From NCBI GenBank assembly GCA_035293765.1, contig DATGMF010000020.1, forward strand, positions 48,662 to 112,661: 64,000 nucleotides of DNA. Direction: 5' to 3'. The translations under genes were made by a program, and so were the position numbers. Shown here one piece after another: positions 50,390 to 59,875 of the stretch. The stretch comes from DASRHT01 sp035293765 (lineage in GTDB: Bacteria > Chloroflexota > Ktedonobacteria > Ktedonobacterales > Ktedonobacteraceae). Numbering within the stretch: position 1 is the stretch's first letter; every line of letters starts with the position of its first letter. Below the pieces are notes generated by a model. The model worked only from the letters and a program-made list of their open reading frames with translations, searched no databases and had not been told where the DNA came from.

Positions 50390-52506
50390 CTCACCGCCTG
50401 CCAGACCTGTACCGTTTTATCCCAGGAGGCTGAAGCGATATCCTTGTTGTTGGGCGACCAGGAGACGGAGCGGACAGCATCGCTATGGCCGAAATAGGTA
50501 AAGGTGTTGTCTCCAGTGGCGGCATCCCAGATCCGTACAGTCTTATCTGCGCTACCAGAGGCGATATGTCTGCCGTCGTGCGACCAGGCGACGGCATAGA
50601 CAAAGTCGCTATGTCCATAGTTGGTGTAGCGATGATCGCCATTGGCGGCATCCCAGATCTGCACAGTTGTGTCATCGCCCGCTGACGCAATCCGCTTGCC
50701 ATCGGGCGACCAGGCCACTGCCCACGGCGTTGCATTGTATGGCTGATAGGTATAGAGGAGCGATCCGCTGAGCGCCTCCCAGATTTGCACCGTTTTGTCG
50801 GCGCTGGCTGAGGCGACGTACCTGTTATCGGGCGACCAGGCAAGATCGCGGATATAGCTGGCATGGTTGCTGTAGACGTAAAGGTTATCGGTAGAGATGG
50901 CATCCCAGACGCGCACCGTTTTATCGCCGCCGCCAGAAGCAATATACTTGCCATCGTGCGACCAGGCGACCGACCAGACCCACCCGCTATGTTCCGCATA
51001 GATCGCGGGGAAATAGCCATCAATAGCATCCCAAACCTGTACCGTTTTATCGTAGCTGGCCGAGGCGATCCGCTTGCTATCGGGCGACCAGGCCATGCTA
51101 TAGACGCTATCGGTATGGCCCATATATGTATAGAGCGGATTGCCGCTAGCTGCTTCCCAGACCTGCACCGTCTTATCCCCGCCGGTCGAGGCAATCATCT
51201 TACCATCAGGAGACCAGGCGACTGACCACACCATTGAGGAATGCCCACGGTAGGTATAGGATGGCACGCCCAGGCCAGGCGTCGGCGGGAGAGAGATGAG
51301 ATTCTGAACTGTTTGCAGATGCGTCAACAGGGCAACGCTCCCGCTTATGCCGACGATAGCGGCTCCCGCTATTCCTAGCATCAGCGTGCGCCGCGATAAA
51401 TTTCGTCGCGGGGGGAGAGCCGGTTGAGGAACCGAGACCCGCGGCGAGCTTTCCTGCGTTGTCAGCGATGACGATGTTTGCTTTTGTTCCGGCGCTCCCT
51501 GGAGAAACGTAGCTACCTGCTCCTCACGCTTTAGTGCGGGCGTTTCTACCGGAGCGGGTAACGCTTCATTGCGCGAAGGGGGGGCCAGAGCAATGACCTG
51601 ACTCTCGGAAAGGATGGTCTCGGCTGATAAGGAGGACTCACTTAAAGTTGTGGGAAGAGGCGCAGAGGGCGGCAGCATGACCGATACTCCCTCGCAGACC
51701 TGCGCCAGGGCGGTCGCAAAGGCTCGCACGCTGGAAAAACGCTGTGAGGGCTCTTTAGCCAATGCCTTCATAATTACCGCTTCGATGGCAGGAGGAAGGT
51801 CAGGAATTTTCTCGCGTAATGGGGGAGGCGGGACCAGTGTATGTTTGACCGCAACCTCGGCAAAAGTTCCCTGAAAAGGTCGTGTCCCGCATAGCCATTC
51901 ATATACGACAATGGCAAGCGCGTACTGGTCGCTGTAGATACTGGCCTGAGACTGGATCTGCTCTGGAGCCATATAAGCAATGGTTCCTGCCAGGTCCTGC
52001 ATGCCTTGCGTGCTCTGGTAGCGCGAACTCTGAGCGGCCAGCGCGATCCCAAAGTCACCAAGCAGGATCTCATTGCGGCGACCGATCAGCATATTCTCCG
52101 GCTTCACGTCGCGGTGGACCACTTTTTGATCGTGGGCATACTGCAATGCATCGGCAAGCTGTTCAACGTAGCTCACAATCGTCGGCAGAGGCAGCACGCT
52201 GCCACGCGTATAGCGGGTACGCAGAGAGCCGTTGGGAGCGTAGTCGATAACAAGAAAAGGAGTCGAGCCCTCCACGCCGAATTCGAGCACGCGCACAATA
52301 TGCGGATGCACCAGGCGCGCAATGGTACGCGCCTCGGTGCGAAACTGTCCCACATCATCGTCGGCAAGCTGTGCATGGAGGACTTTAATAGCGGCAGGCG
52401 TTTCGAGATAAATATGCTCGCCAAGATATACTTCGGCAAAGCCTCCTTGCCCAAGCAACCGTACCAGGCGATAATTTCCCAGCTTCTGGCCTACGCGATC
52501 TGTCAC
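50386..52506 (-). CDS. Membrane serine/threonine kinase with seven WD40 repeats
   Basis: The 706-aa protein has a cytoplasmic Hanks-type kinase (about 8-275; LGQGGFAEVYLG, K41, HRDVKPENML with D133, DFG at D151), a Ser/Pro-rich linker, one membrane helix (about 375-395), then seven WD40 repeats, each with a W-SPDG or W-SHDG turn and DKTV-x-WxA end. They would form one beta-propeller outside the cell, a likely sensor. The start is GTG: GGGAGG is 5 nt upstream, whereas the longer frame (to 52593) lacks a site. It converges with the MFS gene. Confidence 0.88.
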   Translation of the reverse strand: MTDRVGQKLGNYRLVRLLGQGGFAEVYLGEHIYLETPAAIKVLHAQLADDDVGQFRTEARTIARLVHPHIVRVLEFGVEGSTPFLVIDYAPNGSLRTRYTRGSVLPLPTIVSYVEQLADALQYAHDQKVVHRDVKPENMLIGRRNEILLGDFGIALAAQSSRYQSTQGMQDLAGTIAYMAPEQIQSQASIYSDQYALAIVVYEWLCGTRPFQGTFAEVAVKHTLVPPPPLREKIPDLPPAIEAVIMKALAKEPSQRFSSVRAFATALAQVCEGVSVMLPPSAPLPTTLSESSLSAETILSESQVIALAPPSRNEALPAPVETPALKREEQVATFLQGAPEQKQTSSSLTTQESSPRVSVPQPALPPRRNLSRRTLMLGIAGAAIVGISGSVALLTHLQTVQNLISLPPTPGLGVPSYTYRGHSSMVWSVAWSPDGKMIASTGGDKTVQVWEAASGNPLYTYMGHTDSVYSMAWSPDSKRIASASYDKTVQVWDAIDGYFPAIYAEHSGWVWSVAWSHDGKYIASGGGDKTVRVWDAISTDNLYVYSNHASYIRDLAWSPDNRYVASASADKTVQIWEALSGSLLYTYQPYNATPWAVAWSPDGKRIASAGDDTTVQIWDAANGDHRYTNYGHSDFVYAVAWSHDGRHIASGSADKTVRIWDAATGDNTFTYFGHSDAVRSVSWSPNNKDIASASWDKTVQVWQAVS

Positions 52507-52683
52507 ATTGACCTCCCTGTGGGCATACAGATCGGGCACGTTATCACAATGAAATATCATGCCTATTTTAGAGAAACCGAAAGGGCTCGTCAAGGAAAAA
52601 TAAATATCTGTTTCTACAAGATAATACGATCATAATCGTGAAAATCACACACTTTTTCTATTTTCTAGCATAATCCGCATAGC

Positions 52684-52854
52684 ATGTACTCCAAACGCCC
52701 GCAGCCAGCAATTAAGAGTAATGCTATCGCTTATAGCAGCGACGCCGATGCGGCGGCTTTAACAGGTATCGTCAACGCGACCGGCGCTCAAGAATATGAC
52801 GGTACGCCCCAGAATATTCAGGAAGTGTACAATCAGATCAGCCAGTTTTTCTAA
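52684..52854 (+). CDS. Candidate 56-aa small protein
   Basis: An uninterrupted ATG frame with normal-looking codon use ends in NIQEVYNQISQFF. It is below common length cutoffs. I see no Shine-Dalgarno and no known family, and it overlaps the end of the opposite-strand MFS gene by 17 bp. Could be a remnant of a larger gene. It is the only coding candidate in the 331-bp gap. Confidence 0.3.
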   Translation: MYSKRPQPAIKSNAIAYSSDADAAALTGIVNATGAQEYDGTPQNIQEVYNQISQFF

Positions 52855-54100
52855 TATCCCTATTAGACTCGTCAGGAGCAGTGAGCGGTTTGTCATAACG
52901 CGCTGTGCGAGCGTAGAGCAGTAGAGCCGGGACAAGGATGATCGCGGCAACAATCAGACCGATGCGTGTGCTAAATGCGGTCGCGATCAATCCTAGCAGA
53001 GGGCCGCCTGTAATGCTGGCGAGCGAAGCGACTTGCCCTTGCAGAGAGAAGATGGTTGCTCGTACGCTGGAAACCAGATTCTGGTTCATCCAGACCCGCT
53101 CTAAAGACGTGCGCGGCCCTATAACCGTCGTGATCAGCCAGAACACCGCCAGGGCCAGAGCAAACTGACCGGCCAGGGCAAATCCAACTACCCCTATTGC
53201 TGTCAGACCATCTATTGCCAATAGCGTCCAGGCTACAGCGTGATGGCTATTGGTATCGATGAGCCGCCTGGCAATTTCAATGCCGATCAGGTTCGTCACC
53301 ACGATGCCAGCCTCAATCACGCCAAACCAGACGACCGGCGGGAAGCCTGCAAGGGAGGGAAGAGTAAAACGACTCAACAGGTGGTACGGCCAGAACCGTC
53401 CGAAGCCTTCAGAGAAGAGGCCATAGAAGGCGCTAATGCTCAGAATAGTGAGCAGAACGGGTCTCCGGTACACCATGCTCATGCCGGTACGCAAAGTATG
53501 GCCCATTTGCTGGAGAGAGGAGCGGTCCTTGCGTTGTGCCGGCATAAAGTGCTGCTCTGGCATTATTAGCTCCAGGATTACGCTCAAAACGACGCACAGA
53601 CTGCCGCCCAATAAGATCGGTAGGTTGAGGCCGATGGGAGCAAGAGCGGAGCTGATCGCAATGCCAACGAGAGACGCGAAGGTGCCTACCTGTGCTGCCC
53701 GAATATAGACCAGCCCCACCTGTTCCGCACCTATTTCATCGGCGATCCACGCCGAATCCGCGCCATCCATCATCGTCGCGCCCAATCCGCCTATGCCAGC
53801 TCCTAGCAGCACTGCCGTATAGAGGGGAAGTGTTCCCTCAACAAGATAGCCCACGCCTACCAGCAAGAGGCCAAGCACAACGGCCCGGCGGCGGCCATAC
53901 ATATCAGCCAGCACGCCGGTGGGAGTCTGGAAGAGAAAGTGAACCAACTGTTGCAAAGAGCCAACAAGCACCAGTTGCAGTGGGTTGAGCCCGATAGTTT
54001 TAACCTGGTAGATTAGCTCGATGGTAAAGATCATCGAAAAGAAGAGCGACGACGAGCCGCTCAGGAAGATATAAATGGAGGAAGCTCCATGATTGCGCAT
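52838..54100 (-). CDS. MFS transporter
   Basis: The 420-aa permease has about 12 helices. Its loop 2-3 motif is TPTGVLADMYGRRRAVVLG, followed by the helix 4-5 segment MDGADSAWIADEIG, which places it with multidrug-type exporters. The substrate is unknown. GAGGGG lies 5 nt before the ATG. It does not group closely with the MFS protein at 49220, sharing only family-level motifs. Confidence 0.82.
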   Translation of the reverse strand: MRNHGASSIYIFLSGSSSLFFSMIFTIELIYQVKTIGLNPLQLVLVGSLQQLVHFLFQTPTGVLADMYGRRRAVVLGLLLVGVGYLVEGTLPLYTAVLLGAGIGGLGATMMDGADSAWIADEIGAEQVGLVYIRAAQVGTFASLVGIAISSALAPIGLNLPILLGGSLCVVLSVILELIMPEQHFMPAQRKDRSSLQQMGHTLRTGMSMVYRRPVLLTILSISAFYGLFSEGFGRFWPYHLLSRFTLPSLAGFPPVVWFGVIEAGIVVTNLIGIEIARRLIDTNSHHAVAWTLLAIDGLTAIGVVGFALAGQFALALAVFWLITTVIGPRTSLERVWMNQNLVSSVRATIFSLQGQVASLASITGGPLLGLIATAFSTRIGLIVAAIILVPALLLYARTARYDKPLTAPDESNRDIRKTG

Positions 54101-54483
54101 ATCTACCCCTCGAAAGTTTATAGCTCAACTGAAAAAAAGGGGATGGAAGGAGTAACGCGAGGAGACAGGACAGCGCACGCGAGAAATCCCAGGCAAAAGA
54201 GACTCGCCCGAGACGCAATGGGGAGCCAATGTGAAAAGAAAATGAAGCGGCAAGCCGGATCAGCCCCCCTCACTCAAGGAATGCCGATCCTAACGAATGC
54301 AATTTACGCAAATCACACTGGTGAAGCGCCACTATCCATAGCGTTACCCAATGCAAAAACCAACAACATATATCACAACCCTCCCTTTCAGAATACCCAC
54401 CAATTGAGAAGCAAAAAAGAGTATGCTTCACATTCTGTACTGTGAGCATACCCGATGGCGGGCGAAAAGGCAAGCTCTGAACA
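54101..54483. other. 383-bp intergenic region, nothing recognised
   Basis: Frames on both strands lack ribosome sites and recognisable domains. No hairpin of note. Confidence 0.45.
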
Positions 54484-54879
54484 TCATGCCGAGTACTGTT
54501 CGTCGCTGACCTTCTCCATCCAGTCGGCGGTCTTGCCGTCGAGCCGTTCCTGAATGGCGATATGCGTCATCGCCGTGGTTGGCGCAGCGCCATGCCAATG
54601 TTTCTCACCTGGAGAGAACCAGATCACGTCACCAGGCCGAATCTCCTCAACCGGACCACCCCAGCGTTGTGCCCGTCCACAGCCAGCCGTGACGATCAGC
54701 GTCTGGCCCAGCGGATGGCTATGCCATGCCGTGCGCGCTCCTGGCTCAAACGTCACACTGGCGCCGACCGCGCGTGCCGGATCGGGTGCCTGGAACAAAG
54801 GATCAATGCGTACCGTGCCGGTAAAATACTCAACCTGCCCTTTGCCGGAAGGTTGCGAGCCACTTCTTTTAATATCCAT
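54484..54879 (-). CDS. Cupin-domain protein
   Basis: This 131-aa single-domain cupin has both metal motifs: GARTAWHSHPLGQTLIVTAG (motif 1 with two His and a Glu/Gln position) and PGDVIWFSPGEKHWHGA (motif 2 with His). It resembles the small manganese cupins annotated as carboxymuconolactone-decarboxylase-linked or mandelonitrile-lyase-like proteins; activity cannot be read. The frame opens at 54954; I use the ATG before DIKRSG, where GGAGG lies 11 nt upstream, though the ATG seven codons earlier is possible. Confidence 0.75.
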   Translation of the reverse strand: MDIKRSGSQPSGKGQVEYFTGTVRIDPLFQAPDPARAVGASVTFEPGARTAWHSHPLGQTLIVTAGCGRAQRWGGPVEEIRPGDVIWFSPGEKHWHGAAPTTAMTHIAIQERLDGKTADWMEKVSDEQYSA

Positions 54880-55168
54880 TGTTAGCAAATCCTCCGCCAT
54901 GCCTGCAAAAATAGAGAGACCAATGCTCAATCTGAAGGTATTATACAATGTCAACCCAAGTGCTCAGGTATTGTGTCATTCTAACCGAGGACATATCATA
55001 GCTAATATCTGGAGTTTTCCGAGGATCTCAGTGTAAGGTGATGTTATTGAGGATATCAGAAAGCTGATCCAAATGGCTGATTTTACGTATAGCATTTTAA
55101 CATGGTATGGTATTATACTGATGTAAAGATGTAAAGTAACAAATTGTCTAGGGAAGTGGTAAACACCT

Positions 55169-55465
55169 ATGGCAGAAGAGAATCTTATTGAGAAGGACTT
55201 TTTGATATCTAACCCCCATCTAATGAGAAAAGCCAGGGTTTTGCAGCCTTTCTATATAAAGGTTCAGTTGGATCGTGGAGAGTTTGTGGCTACCAGTGAT
55301 ATATCAGATATTTATGAATTGTGGGAGACGAGGAGGTTAGCTGTGCTCAATTACCTATATTCTCTTGTTGACGAACTCGTATGGTTTCAAGGAAACCGCG
55401 AAAGTTTGTCGGGACCCATGCTAGAAAGTTTTAACAAGCTGCAATTATATTTAAAATTGGTATAA
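55169..55465 (+). CDS. Hypothetical protein, 98 aa, first of an AT-rich pair
   Basis: No family recognised. The protein is soluble, mostly helical, with a Trp/Leu/Tyr-rich middle. The gene and its flanks are visibly AT-richer than the rest of the window and use A/T-ending codons, which suggests acquisition by transfer. The next gene follows 9 bp later, so they are likely cotranscribed. Size and pairing recall toxin-antitoxin modules, but no motif proves it. Confidence 0.55.
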   Translation: MAEENLIEKDFLISNPHLMRKARVLQPFYIKVQLDRGEFVATSDISDIYELWETRRLAVLNYLYSLVDELVWFQGNRESLSGPMLESFNKLQLYLKLV

Positions 55466-55474
55466 ATTACTTTC

Positions 55475-55792
55475 ATGGGTAGATCCGTCAAAGACTTAGA
55501 ATATGTTCTAAGGGTGGTCTTGGGTTTCGAGTGTGAAGATGCGAAAGACCATGTAAGGTTTGTTTTAAAGAGTAATGGCAAAATAGTTGCAAGAACGAAA
55601 TATTCGCACTCGCGGAGAGGAAATGAGCAGATTAGTGACAATCTGCTGTCTTTGATTGCAAAACAAATGCACTGTTCTAATAAGACCTTGAAGGGACTAT
55701 TAGGAAAACAGTTTAATCGGCAGGATTATCTTAACGAACTTTTAGAGAATGGATCTATAGATCAGGCAGATTTCGACTCTTTGATGCAGTAA
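55475..55792 (+). CDS. Hypothetical protein, 105 aa, second of an AT-rich pair
   Basis: The segment VRFVLKSNGKIVARTKYSHS, a Ser/Arg/Gly turn, then QISDNLLSLIAKQMHCSNKTL and a tail EYL-type helix, matches a small soluble family I have seen scattered in bacteria and phages without a known function; HicA-like RNA binding is a loose possibility. Base composition is as atypical as its partner's. No clear ribosome site precedes the ATG, so translation may be coupled. Confidence 0.55.
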   Translation: MGRSVKDLEYVLRVVLGFECEDAKDHVRFVLKSNGKIVARTKYSHSRRGNEQISDNLLSLIAKQMHCSNKTLKGLLGKQFNRQDYLNELLENGSIDQADFDSLMQ

Positions 55793-55902
55793 TCTCTGTG
55801 AGAAGCGAGCGATCACTTTAACGATGGCGCGAGAGGCTATGCTCAGAAGGTCCGTCGCACCTGCCTCTCGCGGAGAGGATAGCTTCGCTCAAGTAAGAGC
55901 TC

Positions 55903-56901
55903 TTATAATCTCCACACCTTCGCATCCGTAAAGGCGATATCGGTGGCTTTGCCGCTATCGTAGACGATCATGCCGATCTGTCCGTGATTGTATGCCGTAT
56001 CATGGACGCTGGCAAGCGGCTGGCCGTTGACGAAGAGCTGGAAGGCGTCGCCCCGAGCGGTGACGCTGATCTGGTTTGCTTGACCGTAGCCGCTATGGAA
56101 TGAGGTGGCGGAGCCGGTTTGCAGGTTGCGCGGGTTCGTGCCACGGCTGTACGCTAGCAGGGCGTAGGAGCCAGTCTGGTCGAAGATGAAGGCGTAAAAC
56201 TTATTATTGGCGTCGTCTCCCCTGAACGTAATGCCTCCAATATCGCCTTTGATAATGCTCATCGTGACCTGGAAGGTAACATTGCTGAAATTACTCTGCG
56301 GGGCCGGACAGGTGTCGAAGGCTTTGTTCTTCGTCTCGGTCACATGATAGGCTCCGTTGCTGAAAGCGCAGTTCGCGCTGGTTGTCCAACCACGCCCGTG
56401 ATTCGCGTCAGTGAGCGCATCGTTCAGTATGAGCTTGTCGCTAAATGGATAGTTTGTGGCAATAGCGGTTGCCTGTGCCTCTGCCGTGGCTGTCTGCCCT
56501 TGCGCTACGGCTGTACGCGCCACGGCTGTGTCCTGCGCCTCTGCCGTGGCGAATGCATGGCTGTTCGCTATTTGCGCGTTGCGGATTGGCCCCAGAACAA
56601 GATCTGCGACGCCGATCAACAATACTACGATGCTCAGCACGAGCAGTCCGATTCTCCTATTGGATGGCTTCCACAAGCCAGGTTTCACTTTGTTTTTACC
56701 ATCATCCGGTAGTAATGACAACGAGATGTAGGAATGATTTGGTGCATCAGGAGATGATGGCGTATATGGATAATCTGAAGGCGGCGTAACGGGATTTTGC
56801 CTGCGCGGGTTATATGAGTTATGCGCACCAGAGCTAGCGTTCGGCTGCTTATCTGAAGCATTATATTTTCTTACATCATATGGACTATTCTCAAAACTCA
56901 T
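55903..56901 (-). CDS. Single-pass membrane protein with extracellular lectin-like domain
   Basis: A disordered Pro/Asn/Ser-rich cytoplasmic region (1-80) is followed by a membrane helix (about 84-106), an Ala/Thr-rich stalk of degenerate TAVAQGQTATAEAQATA repeats (about 118-148), and a C-terminal domain (about 152-332) with the beta-sandwich pattern of LamG/DUF1080 (concanavalin-like) folds: FSNVTFQVTMSI, GGITFRGDDANNKFYAF, GQIGMIVYDSGKATDIAFTDAKV. It would bind a glycan or other ligand outside the cell. GGAG precedes the ATG. Confidence 0.7.
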   Translation of the reverse strand: MSFENSPYDVRKYNASDKQPNASSGAHNSYNPRRQNPVTPPSDYPYTPSSPDAPNHSYISLSLLPDDGKNKVKPGLWKPSNRRIGLLVLSIVVLLIGVADLVLGPIRNAQIANSHAFATAEAQDTAVARTAVAQGQTATAEAQATAIATNYPFSDKLILNDALTDANHGRGWTTSANCAFSNGAYHVTETKNKAFDTCPAPQSNFSNVTFQVTMSIIKGDIGGITFRGDDANNKFYAFIFDQTGSYALLAYSRGTNPRNLQTGSATSFHSGYGQANQISVTARGDAFQLFVNGQPLASVHDTAYNHGQIGMIVYDSGKATDIAFTDAKVWRL

Positions 56902-57137
56902 GCTGCTTTACTCCTTAATTACCACATAAACAAATTTTCCCAATGAGGCACAATCATAACACAATGAGAGATGGATATCTAAGTCAGCCAATTGCCGGTA
57001 GGGCTGAAGCGCGGCGATCCTTACGAGCAGGCACAATTCCATATGGACATATAGAGATTTATCACGCTCTTGTGTTAAGATAAAAAAAACAGCTAAGCTG
57101 AATAATTGCTAAAGAGGTTCAAGAGGAGAACATCACG

Positions 57138-58382
57138 ATGACGCAATCTGAAGCGCCTCCAGCTACATTGTCTACGACCAGTTCCCACATAGCACCACTA
57201 CAAGGGCTATACGACCGGGCAGAGCGACGACTGCGCCGTATTAGCGCCTGGCTGATCTTATTCTTCCTCTTGCAAGGAGAACTGGGAGCCGTATGGGATC
57301 GAGAATGGCACGCTTACGTTGGGCGTGACCAGTTCTGGACGCCACCGCATACATTGATTTATTCCTGCGTCTCTGGAGCAGGGCTGGTCGCTTTAATCGT
57401 CGTCTTGCTTGACACCATACGTTACCGGCGTGGCAGGCCGGGCGTGAATGACGCTTCGACGTTTCGCGTCTTCGGGCTGTTCCACGCGCCGCTGGGCTAC
57501 ATCATCACCGGCTTTGGCGCACTGCTGGCGCTCATCTCGGCCCCGCTCGATAACTACTGGCACGAACTCTATGGGATCGATATCGCTTTATGGGCGCCTT
57601 TCCATATGATGGGCGTTACCGGCGGCGTGATCGGCATATTGGGGATTATCTATATCTTCGCCTCGGAAGCTGCTATTGAGCGCAAAGAGGGGACTGCCAG
57701 GAGGCGCATTCTGGGCTTTAGCTGGCTTGAACTGGGCGCATTGATGACCATTGCTTCGCTGATGAACTTTACCCTGACCGGCTTCTTGCAGTTTCCACTG
57801 TTTAGCATCGGGCCGCTGCACATCTCGACCTATCCACTGCCGCTGGCCGTGGCGGGCGCGTTCTGTTTTATCGGCGCGATCCGGCTGACGGGGCGATGGG
57901 GCGTTTCGACGCTGTTAGTACTGTTCTTGCTGCTGCACACGCTGATCACTGAACTTTTTATCCCCTGGGCTATTCGTACGGCGGTGGCGCAGCAGGATCT
58001 CCAGTATCGCGTTCCGGGCAATATTCCGTACTTTAGCCTGGCTTACGCGCTGCTGCCCCTGCTCTTTCTGGTTTCGGCGCTCATTCTGGATGGCATTGCC
58101 TACAGGAAGGCAATGCGGGGCGAGAACCTCTATGGCTCGATGCGGCGCACGTCGCTGCTCTGCTCGCTGGCGATGCTACCGGCCATGTTGATCGCGCCTT
58201 ACATTCTCCAGTATTATTCGCCGTTCGCCTTCGTCTTTCTGCCGGAGCCGGGCGTTGGTATCGCGCCTGCCATCATCCTGGCGGCAACCCTGATTGCTAT
58301 TCCCGGCGCATTGCTTGCCGGAGCTTTCGGTGGCGTGCTGGGAGTTGAATTCGGCGATATCTGGCACTGGAATGTACGATAG
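57138..58382 (+). CDS. Polytopic membrane protein with conserved WH/HE residues
   Basis: About ten hydrophobic segments over 414 aa. Charged and His residues sit at membrane edges: WDREWHAYVGRDQFWTPPH near the N terminus and DNYWHELYGIDIALWAPFH in the middle, a pattern suggesting metal or haem ligation, but I cannot name a family. Followed 28 bp later by a small exported protein with one C-terminal membrane helix, so they form an operon. A respiratory or copper-related role is a guess. Confidence 0.65.
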   Translation: MTQSEAPPATLSTTSSHIAPLQGLYDRAERRLRRISAWLILFFLLQGELGAVWDREWHAYVGRDQFWTPPHTLIYSCVSGAGLVALIVVLLDTIRYRRGRPGVNDASTFRVFGLFHAPLGYIITGFGALLALISAPLDNYWHELYGIDIALWAPFHMMGVTGGVIGILGIIYIFASEAAIERKEGTARRRILGFSWLELGALMTIASLMNFTLTGFLQFPLFSIGPLHISTYPLPLAVAGAFCFIGAIRLTGRWGVSTLLVLFLLLHTLITELFIPWAIRTAVAQQDLQYRVPGNIPYFSLAYALLPLLFLVSALILDGIAYRKAMRGENLYGSMRRTSLLCSLAMLPAMLIAPYILQYYSPFAFVFLPEPGVGIAPAIILAATLIAIPGALLAGAFGGVLGVEFGDIWHWNVR

Positions 58383-58409
58383 AGACTATCTGGAAATAGA
58401 GAGACTGTT

Positions 58410-58949
58410 ATGGATGACGTTTACAGATCCGGCGTACGTGTCTTCATGGCTCTGACGCTTTGCTTGCTGCTGCTGCAGTTCTTCTCAGGCGTCGCCTGGG
58501 CACAGAGCGGGCCGGTGCAGACGCAGACGCTCGCGGCAGGCCCCTATGTGATTGATGTCAACCTCTATCAGAGCCAACCCTTTACCGATACGCCTTTAGA
58601 GATGACGGTGGTCCCGCACGATTCGACGCTGCACTTGCAGGGGCGCATTATTGCCGATCCCGGCCTGGGCACCGATGCGGTAGAACTACACGCGCCGCTC
58701 TCGCCTATCGCCGCGAACTCCACGATCTTGCGGGGAGCTATCAGCATGCCGGTGCAGGGGGCGTGGCAGATTGGCATTGCCCTTGATGGGCCGCGCGGCT
58801 CCGGCACGGCGCACTTTCCGGTCACGGTCGCGGCTCCAGGAGCAATTCCGGTCTGGCTCGGCTGGCTGATTGCTGTTACGCCACTATTGGGCGTGGCGTG
58901 GTGGCTCTGGCGACAGCACCACTATCGTCGCACGCTGGTGGCTGCGTAA
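58410..58949 (+). CDS. Exported membrane-anchored beta-sandwich protein (YtkA/FixH-like)
   Basis: A signal peptide (about 12-31, cut after AWA) leads to a 120-residue domain with alternating beta strands (GPYVIDVNLYQSQPFTDTPLEM; GAWQIGIALDGPRGSGTAHFPV), typical of YtkA/FixH-like domains, and a C-terminal membrane helix (about 148-168) followed by basic residues. It is probably an accessory of the polytopic protein encoded just upstream. Confidence 0.6.
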   Translation: MDDVYRSGVRVFMALTLCLLLLQFFSGVAWAQSGPVQTQTLAAGPYVIDVNLYQSQPFTDTPLEMTVVPHDSTLHLQGRIIADPGLGTDAVELHAPLSPIAANSTILRGAISMPVQGAWQIGIALDGPRGSGTAHFPVTVAAPGAIPVWLGWLIAVTPLLGVAWWLWRQHHYRRTLVAA

Positions 58950-58995
58950 TGGGGAAAAAGACCGCTCACATCTCGATATTACTAGCCCAATACGA

Positions 58996-59113
58996 AATCC
59001 CCACCAGGAGGTATAAATGGTAAGAAAGGGGCGCGGGACGTCCTGCGGAGAGGTTTCACGCCTTATACCACCCCTGGAAACAGCAGGTAGAAACGAGGTA
59101 CGAATGGTATGAA
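58996..59113. repeat. Left arm of a 118-bp inverted repeat
   Basis: This block (contains GTAAGAAAGGG and AACGAGGTAC) aligns along its whole length with the reverse complement of 59876-59993, at roughly three quarters of positions by eye. The two arms bracket the coiled-coil gene. No gene is seen in the arm. Confidence 0.65.
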
Positions 59114-59128
59114 GCACTCACACACAAT

Positions 59129-59196
59129 GCGCCCCTCCCTCGCGGGGGAAGGGGCGCTATCACATTCCATTCTACTAATATAGTATATATATTAGT
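59129..59196. repeat. Two hairpins: GC-rich (59129-59157) and AT-rich (59174-59196)
   Basis: The first pairs GCGCCCCT with AGGGGCGC. The second pairs ACTAATATA with TATATTAGT around a 5-nt loop. Both lie just past the end of the leftward coiled-coil gene, where a terminator is expected, but no T tract is clear. Confidence 0.5.
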
Positions 59197-59239
59197 AATA
59201 ACAAGGAGTTTCCCTCTTCGCACAGAGGAATAGAGGGCC

Positions 59240-59710
59240 TTACCTCTGCTCTAGTCTCCCAACCAACTTTGCCAGGATAGTGCGTATCTCTCCAACGTTG
59301 GCTTGAAGATCTGCCAGCGCTCCATAGACATGCTCGAAGCGGGTATCAACGCTTTCCGAAAACCGCGTGAGCCGGTTGTCAAACTGCTCGAAGCGGGTAT
59401 CAACACTTTTCGAAAACTGCGTGAGCCGGTTGTCAAGCTGCGTGAAGCGGCTATCGACGCTTTCCGAGAACTGCGTGAAACGATCATCAATCTGATTGAA
59501 GCGATCATCGACCTGCGTGAAACGATCATCAACTTGCTTGAAGCGGCTATCAACGCTTTCCGAAAGCTGCTTGATATCCTCTTTCGTTGCCATTGTGGTC
59601 GTGATTTCCTGCAATCGGTCTTTAACTTCTCCAAAGCTGACACAGAGTGACAATGTTATCCGCTCTTGTGCCTCTACCCTTCCACGTAACTGCCTTAGTT
59701 CTACACTCAT
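59240..59710 (-). CDS. Coiled-coil protein with degenerate heptad-type repeats
   Basis: The 156-aa protein is helical throughout. Residues about 50-125 repeat a unit of the form ESVDSRFTQLDNR / VDDRFTQ, seven to eleven residues long, as in apolipoprotein-like coiled coils; a hydrophobic IRTILAKLVGRL tail ends it. It probably self-assembles; no catalytic motif. AAGGA is 7 nt before the ATG at 59710; the frame opens 7 codons earlier. The gene lies inside a pair of long inverted repeats. Confidence 0.7.
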   Translation of the reverse strand: MSVELRQLRGRVEAQERITLSLCVSFGEVKDRLQEITTTMATKEDIKQLSESVDSRFKQVDDRFTQVDDRFNQIDDRFTQFSESVDSRFTQLDNRLTQFSKSVDTRFEQFDNRLTRFSESVDTRFEHVYGALADLQANVGEIRTILAKLVGRLEQR

Positions 59711-59875
59711 GTTTGCTTCCTTGTCTTCCATGCGTTATTTCACCCAATTCAGTAAAAATGGTTTATCGCTTAGAAGGGAACATGGTGATACCACCCCAGA
59801 AGTCCCTACCATCAGCTTTCGTATACTATACGGTCCACAGCGGCCTGTCAAGGGGCTGCCCCGATCCCGCGCGAC

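Noticed and set aside
59129..59157. GC-rich hairpin as an intrinsic terminator
   Set aside because: The stem is strong, but no T tract follows in either direction, so I left it as a repeat.
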